Shown: positions 59,740 to 64,000 of the stretch, in pieces
How the letters are laid out: the number at the start of each line of letters is the position of its first letter
How positions within the stretch are numbered: the first letter of the stretch is position 1
NCBI GenBank assembly: GCA_025642065.1
Contig: JAODUP010000141.1
Span: 70,001-134,000, forward strand
Direction: 5' to 3'
DNA: 64,000 nucleotides
DNA from: Paralvinella palmiformis
Lineage: Eukaryota > Annelida > Polychaeta > Terebellida > Alvinellidae
Position numbers and translations under genes: made by a program
The notes under the pieces: model-generated
Seen by the model: only the letters and a program-made list of their open reading frames with translations
What the model was told of the DNA's origin: nothing
The model's database searches: none

Positions 59740-60524
59740 TTACTCCATACAGAAGAATTTAATAAACTCTTCGTATTCAAGTTTTCCAGTACCGTCTTTG
59801 TCACATTTTCTGAACACCTCCTTGGCGTAGTCAATGTTTTCCGACGCTCCTATCGCTTTAAACACCTTTTGCAGTTCATCGACCGTTATGACGCCATCTT
59901 TGTTGATGTCATAACGTCCAAACTTCCGTCGGTAGAATGCTTGTCTGAAAAATGACATCGACTCACATGTAACCGTCAGTGGTTGAACAATCTACCTGTT
60001 CATATTTATTGGTCTTTGATCTGCTGTTGTTTTGCTATTGAATCAGTTAGTTTCGATATTGTAATATTCGCTTGTTTGCATAGCTACATTTATATCTGTG
60101 TTTCACCTGTGTATTTGTGTTTAAACTGTGTCTATGACTGTGTTTGTACTTTTAGCTTCATTTAGTTCACGATCCTTTTATACTTGGCTCTGTGCCAGTA
60201 CTTATACCTGCATTTATCAATCAATATATTTCGGCCTCTGTTATTAATAGGTTTGTTTTTATTTTTATCATGCATTTGTATATAAATGCGTTTATAAATG
60301 GCATTATACCTGTATTATTCACATCTGTTTATACCTGTATATACATCTGCATCCATACAAGTGTGTAAGTTTGTATTTGTTTGTGTTATGTAATTATATT
60401 TATGCTCATTTTGTTATTTTTTATGTTACCTGTGAACAACTGCCGGCATAGCTCCCATCGCCTTAAGATATTCATCATATGACACCTTGCCATCTTTGTT
60501 TTTGTCCATGCCAGCAAATTTCGC
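59740..60524 (-). CDS. EF-hand calcium-binding protein, last two coding exons (partial)
   Basis: Exons 60,524-60,430 and 59,944-59,740 join across a GT-AG intron in phase 2 to give 99 C-terminal residues ending FFCME. Three canonical EF-hand loops are visible: DKNKDGKVSYDE (7-18 of the fragment), DINKDGVITVDE (44-55) and DKDGTGKLEYEE (80-91), spaced 37 and 36 residues apart as in calmodulin or troponin C. Every liganding position (1, 3, 5, 9, 12) carries a suitable residue, so all three should bind calcium. The helices do not match calmodulin itself. The start lies further right; I found no convincing first exon to 64,000. The last exon is inside the palindrome and this exon pair straddles its edge. 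Likely a cytosolic calcium sensor or buffer. Confidence 0.87.
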
Positions 60525-60539
60525 CTGAAATATAAATAT

Positions 60540-60555
60540 ACCAATCAATAATATT

Positions 60556-60587
<32 letters not shown>

Positions 60588-60695
60588 CTGGGGATGGTGT
60601 TTATGAAATGATGGAAACAGTCATAGCTTAACAAGACAAGCATCACTTGGTCATACGCGCGCGGGCACGCGTGTGTGTTTGTATGCGCGTGTGTT

Positions 60696-60739
<44 letters not shown>

Positions 60740-60935
60740 TATCAGTATAAAGCACACATCCTATATCATTTTTCAAATATTGTTACCGAGAAGTTAAATG
60801 TAACATATTAATTCCCGAGAAAACTACATCCTGTTAAAGACCGCATGTGTGCATGAGCAGATGTGTGTGTGCTCACGCGCCCGTGTGTTTGTGTGTGTGA
60901 GAGAGCGCGCGCACACGCTGATGAATGATAGAGTT
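60540..60935. repeat. (AAT)n, (TG)n, (AT)n microsatellites
   Basis: (AAT)n at 60,557-60,586, GCGCGTGTGTTTG-type and (AT)n at 60,660-60,734, and degenerate (TG)n/(GA)n at 60,845-60,915. They lie upstream (in gene sense) of the EF-hand exon, presumably intronic. Confidence 0.85.
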
Positions 60936-61284
60936 GTATGAAATAGACCCTTGACAGTCAAAGCGTATATATACAAGGCGACTGATCGGAGAAAACCACT
61001 CAATACAGTATAAGCTTCATTATCCGTAATTCAATTATTTGAACATTTGTAATAATCTGAATTTCAAAATAAATTTAAAATTCTCTTACCATATTATATG
61101 TTAAAATTGTGTCCCATAATAAGAGTAATTTGGGGGGGGGCACTTTGGATTAATTCCATTAATCAAAACACTGTAGGTAGCATATGTAAGTATACACTAA
61201 GTAAGTGTAGCGAGTCAGTAGAAAATTACCTGTTTAAGTTAGGTTACTAAATTCTGGGAAGGTTATATGTCGTAGCTAGTGCAT

Positions 61285-61600
61285 GGAAGTTCATACTGTG
61301 TGAGTGGCCTGTGTCTTGATACTGTGTGAGTGGCCTGTGTATTGATACTGTGTGAGTAGCCTGTGTCTTCATACTGTGTGAGTGGCCTTTGTCTTTATAC
61401 TGTGTCCATGTCCTGTTTACTGATAGTGTATGAGTGGCCTGTGTCTTGATAGTGTATGAGTAGCCTGTGTCTTCATATTGTGTGAGTGGCCTTTGTCTCT
61501 ATACTGTGTCAGTGTCCTGTGTCCTGCTAGTGTATGAGTCGCCTGTGTCCTGATAATGTATGAGTAGCATGTGTCTTCATATTGTATATGAGGCCTTCAT
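61285..61600 (+). repeat. 26-bp minisatellite
   Basis: About twelve tandem units of ACTGTGTGAGTGGCCTGTGT plus CTTGAT with point variants. It ends at about 61,595 next to GAAGACGAGACGTCGTTTTC. Confidence 0.9.
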
Positions 61601-62384
61601 GAAGACGAGACGTCGTTTTCGAAAAATAAACGTGAACGAACAATAAAAACCACACATTCTCTACTTATTACTCCTTATATTAGAGTACGTCATCTGGATA
61701 ATGAGTGGTCAGAAAACGGTTTTTATGACTCAGTGACGGATGAAGAGAACTATTGGACAAGAACTAGTCTAGGACTTCTATCAGGATCGAGAACAACGAC
61801 CTGGATAATATAACAGGGACAGAGACAGTCTTTTATGTAAATCGGACAGTAGTGCCTTTCGTTTCGCCTAGATGGGATAACGGGATATGTACCCAATTTG
61901 GGTATGAGGAGCACCCGTCAATCATGAAAAGCCAATCGGCAATGACGAGTGAACATCGGTACCTTATTACTAATTAATTATCAACAAGAATTACTATTTG
62001 ACCGAATCGGGATAAAATGAACATCATACAATGATGTCGAACGGAACCAACGATCGACAACGAACTAAAATCATCCAGAATTATTTTCTTTTCGATTTTA
62101 TGGGATAATTAGGATATCATTAAACTTCAACTGCAGAACTGATCAAAACGCAACCGACATAATAGCGAATGGAAAGCACCGTCAGACAAAATTGGGCCCA
62201 TACAGCGATGGAAAAATCACAACAAATTCGTGACTGCATTTTGGGAATACCGATACCTCATCAGCTTACTCTATAAACGATCGCCTCAAGAACAAATTAC
62301 CATAGTAGAGATATGATGAAAAACAAATTGGCAAACGTTAAGTAAGAGCCAGATTCGACCTAATACAATAAGTACAATACCAGG

Positions 62385-62995
62385 ACGTGTCAAGTAACGA
62401 AGTAATTTTACTTTACGTTACTCTACTCGAGTAGTTTTTTCAAGTAACAGGAAGTAACGAAGTAAGATTTCAACTAGCTACTTTTACTTATAACGAAGTA
62501 GTTTTAATTGCGGTAATGTTACTTCGTTACTTTCGTTTACTTCACAATATTTTCGTTACTTATTTAGTCATAACAAAGCCTATGATTTAAGACACGAATT
62601 GATACAGTTGCTGCGAATTATAATTACAAGTTGTCATCAACTGTGCATCTTTGATGAAGTTATGGTAAACAAATATATTTTAATATGGTGTGGTATTATA
62701 AAACGAGTTCTGTAAGTATGCTAACATTTGGAATAGACTATTTGTTTCAACTGATGTTCTCTGCAGCACATCTACACGTCTGTGGATAAAATGAATGTGC
62801 CAGAGTACATTATTATGTTTGATCTTGCGCAGGGCGTATTTGATTCTGATATTTTGTGTTGCCATAAATTTCATCTTCAACTTTTACTACTACTTTACTT
62901 TTTACTCCAGTATATATTTACAAGCTAGCTATTACTTCTACTCAAGTAGTTTTGAAGAAGTTTACTTTAACTTCTGCTCAAGAACAAAATAGAAA
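62385..62995. mobile_element. Possible hAT-like non-autonomous element
   Basis: Both ends are dense in AAGTAACGAAGTA / TTACTTCTACTCAAGTAGTT motifs in opposite orientations, like the subterminal ACTCAAGTA repeats of Tol2-type hAT elements. The left edge reads CCAGGACGTGTCAAGTAACG. I could not find a clean right terminus or an 8-bp target duplication. Confidence 0.35.
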
Positions 62996-62999
62996 TAGT

Positions 63000-63289
63000 T
63001 CAGTTACATCAATATTGACCATCTAACACTTCACTATTACACGTAGCCGAGTTATATTCCACAATGGCACTAGTATCGTAACTTATATTATAATGGGAGG
63101 AGGGGGGTGTATGACGGCCAGACATTGTTTGCGTGTTTTGTTGTTATAATCCGACACCAACCGTATCTGGATCGTGGGCGTCGGATTCCGAAATTCTTAC
63201 CAAATATAACATTCCTTGTCGGTGATGTTCAGAAAAGACAATTTTTTATAAAAAAGAGAGCACATGGCTCATCTGGACCGATGGAAAAA

Positions 63290-63321
<32 letters not shown>

Positions 63322-64000
63322 CTAAATATATTATTAAGTTATATAGTTAGTGTAATTACAAACTCTGATAACTTCTAGTTGATAGAATCCCGTTAAAATA
63401 CTGGTAGTTATTTCCGGGTTTTATCATAAATTATTAGAAAACCAGCGAACGTTATTAACAATTTCCAATATTATTATCATTATTATTATTATTATTAACT
63501 CGTAATAATGACACGTTTTCATAATTCCTGACAGGATGTTGGCATGACTAACGAAAGAACGTTTTACATAAAACAAGAAATGTCGTTAAAAAGAGCCCCC
63601 AGGCAATGAATGAGTTGTGTCAACTAGTGACCGGTTTGTCTGTCCGAGTGTCCGTCCGTCTGTCTGTCTGTTTGTCTGTGTGTCGTCGGTGATATATTGG
63701 TCACATACTGTAATATGTCGCCTAACAAGCTGTTCTATGTCGTCTACGGCTGGATACTTCAGTATAGCTATAAATTGGGCAGCTTGAGTAATAATTGCAT
63801 TTAGTAGAGAGCAATGTCACCTTATGTTGGTATGTACAGAAGTATGACTCACACGCACACACACACACACACACTCACACACACATACTCACACACCAAC
63901 ACACACGCACACACACACACACACACAATATCTCCATTAAAAGATGAATATATATATTATATATGACTGTCCGACTAACCCCTGTCTGTCTGTCTGTCTG
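63000..64000. other. No gene recognised; microsatellites
   Basis: (AT)n at 63,292-63,320, (TAT)n near 63,470-63,497, CTGT tracts at 63,655-63,680 and 63,983-64,000, and (CA)n at 63,851-63,927. The frame at 63,107-63,325 has no recognised motif. Confidence 0.5.

Larger units (their letters stand above)
29255..60210 (-). repeat. Right arm of the giant inverted duplication
   Basis: Reverse-complement partner of 7,081-25,300, lengthened by insertions the left arm lacks: 33,557-37,903, 40,028-43,196, 49,100-51,378, about 52,200-53,520, the 53,965-56,950 repeat plus LINE, the SINE at 57,283-57,654, and about 31,190-32,010. The outer boundary falls within the EF-hand gene: its last exon is inside the arm, and the preceding exon at 60,430 lies outside. 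Confidence 0.93.

Noticed and set aside
7081..60210. Fold-back (hairpin read) assembly artefact as the explanation for the palindrome
   Set aside because: A fold-back chimera would give identical arms; these differ by many substitutions and independent insertions with target duplications. A false join of two haplotypes cannot be excluded without reads.
61590..61630. GAAGACGAGACGTCGTTTTCGAAA next to the 26-bp minisatellite as a second hammerhead
   Set aside because: CTGATGA is replaced by TTCATGA, and no stem III or GTC cleavage site follows GAAA.

Overview
This looks like nuclear DNA of a marine invertebrate, most likely a mollusc or another lophotrochozoan. That is an inference from AT-rich sequence dense in microsatellites, several tRNA-derived SINE families, decayed LINE and DNA-transposon copies, long introns, and a C-type lectin gene with an extreme acidic repeat. 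I see no bacterial operons, CRISPR arrays or intact rRNA/tRNA genes. Most long open frames here lie inside simple repeats and are not genes.

The dominant structure is a very large, diverged inverted duplication. The left arm (about 7.08-25.30 kb) matches, in reverse complement and in the same order, the right arm (about 29.25-60.21 kb), around a spacer of roughly 4 kb. The arms differ mainly by mobile-element insertions, so each arm supplies an empty-site reference for insertions in the other. Identity is patchy: some blocks are almost identical, others clearly diverged. Outside the palindrome, 0-7 kb holds tetranucleotide arrays and SINE remnants, and 60.2-64 kb holds an upstream exon of an EF-hand gene, a minisatellite and a possible hAT-like remnant.

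Two protein-coding genes can be supported. (1) A secreted C-type lectin-like gene on the + strand of the left arm, with coding exons 9,811-9,871, 15,254-15,425 and 16,099-17,437, joined in compatible phases. It would encode 523 residues. The lectin fold is interrupted in its long-loop region by about 375 residues, mostly SGDDEN-type hexapeptides followed by a linker with a furin-like RRKKR site. Its right-arm copy (48,920 down to 43,368, - strand) is broken. (2) An EF-hand calcium-binding gene on the - strand at 60,524-59,740 (last two exons). Its left-arm copy (7.33-7.55 kb) is a frameshifted remnant. The arms have therefore decayed in complementary fashion: one keeps the lectin, the other the EF-hand gene.

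Mobile DNA in the right arm includes three TIR elements with about 7-bp target duplications (33,557-37,903 carrying a broken unknown gene; 40,028-43,196 carrying a nested pogo/Tigger-like element; 49,100-51,378), a non-LTR retrotransposon (54.2-56.6 kb) nested in another repeat, and a minimal Penelope-type hammerhead ribozyme motif at 39,155-39,202. The left arm has its own SINE and LINE insertions and a tyrosine-recombinase remnant. No database search was run; family names rest on motif recognition.
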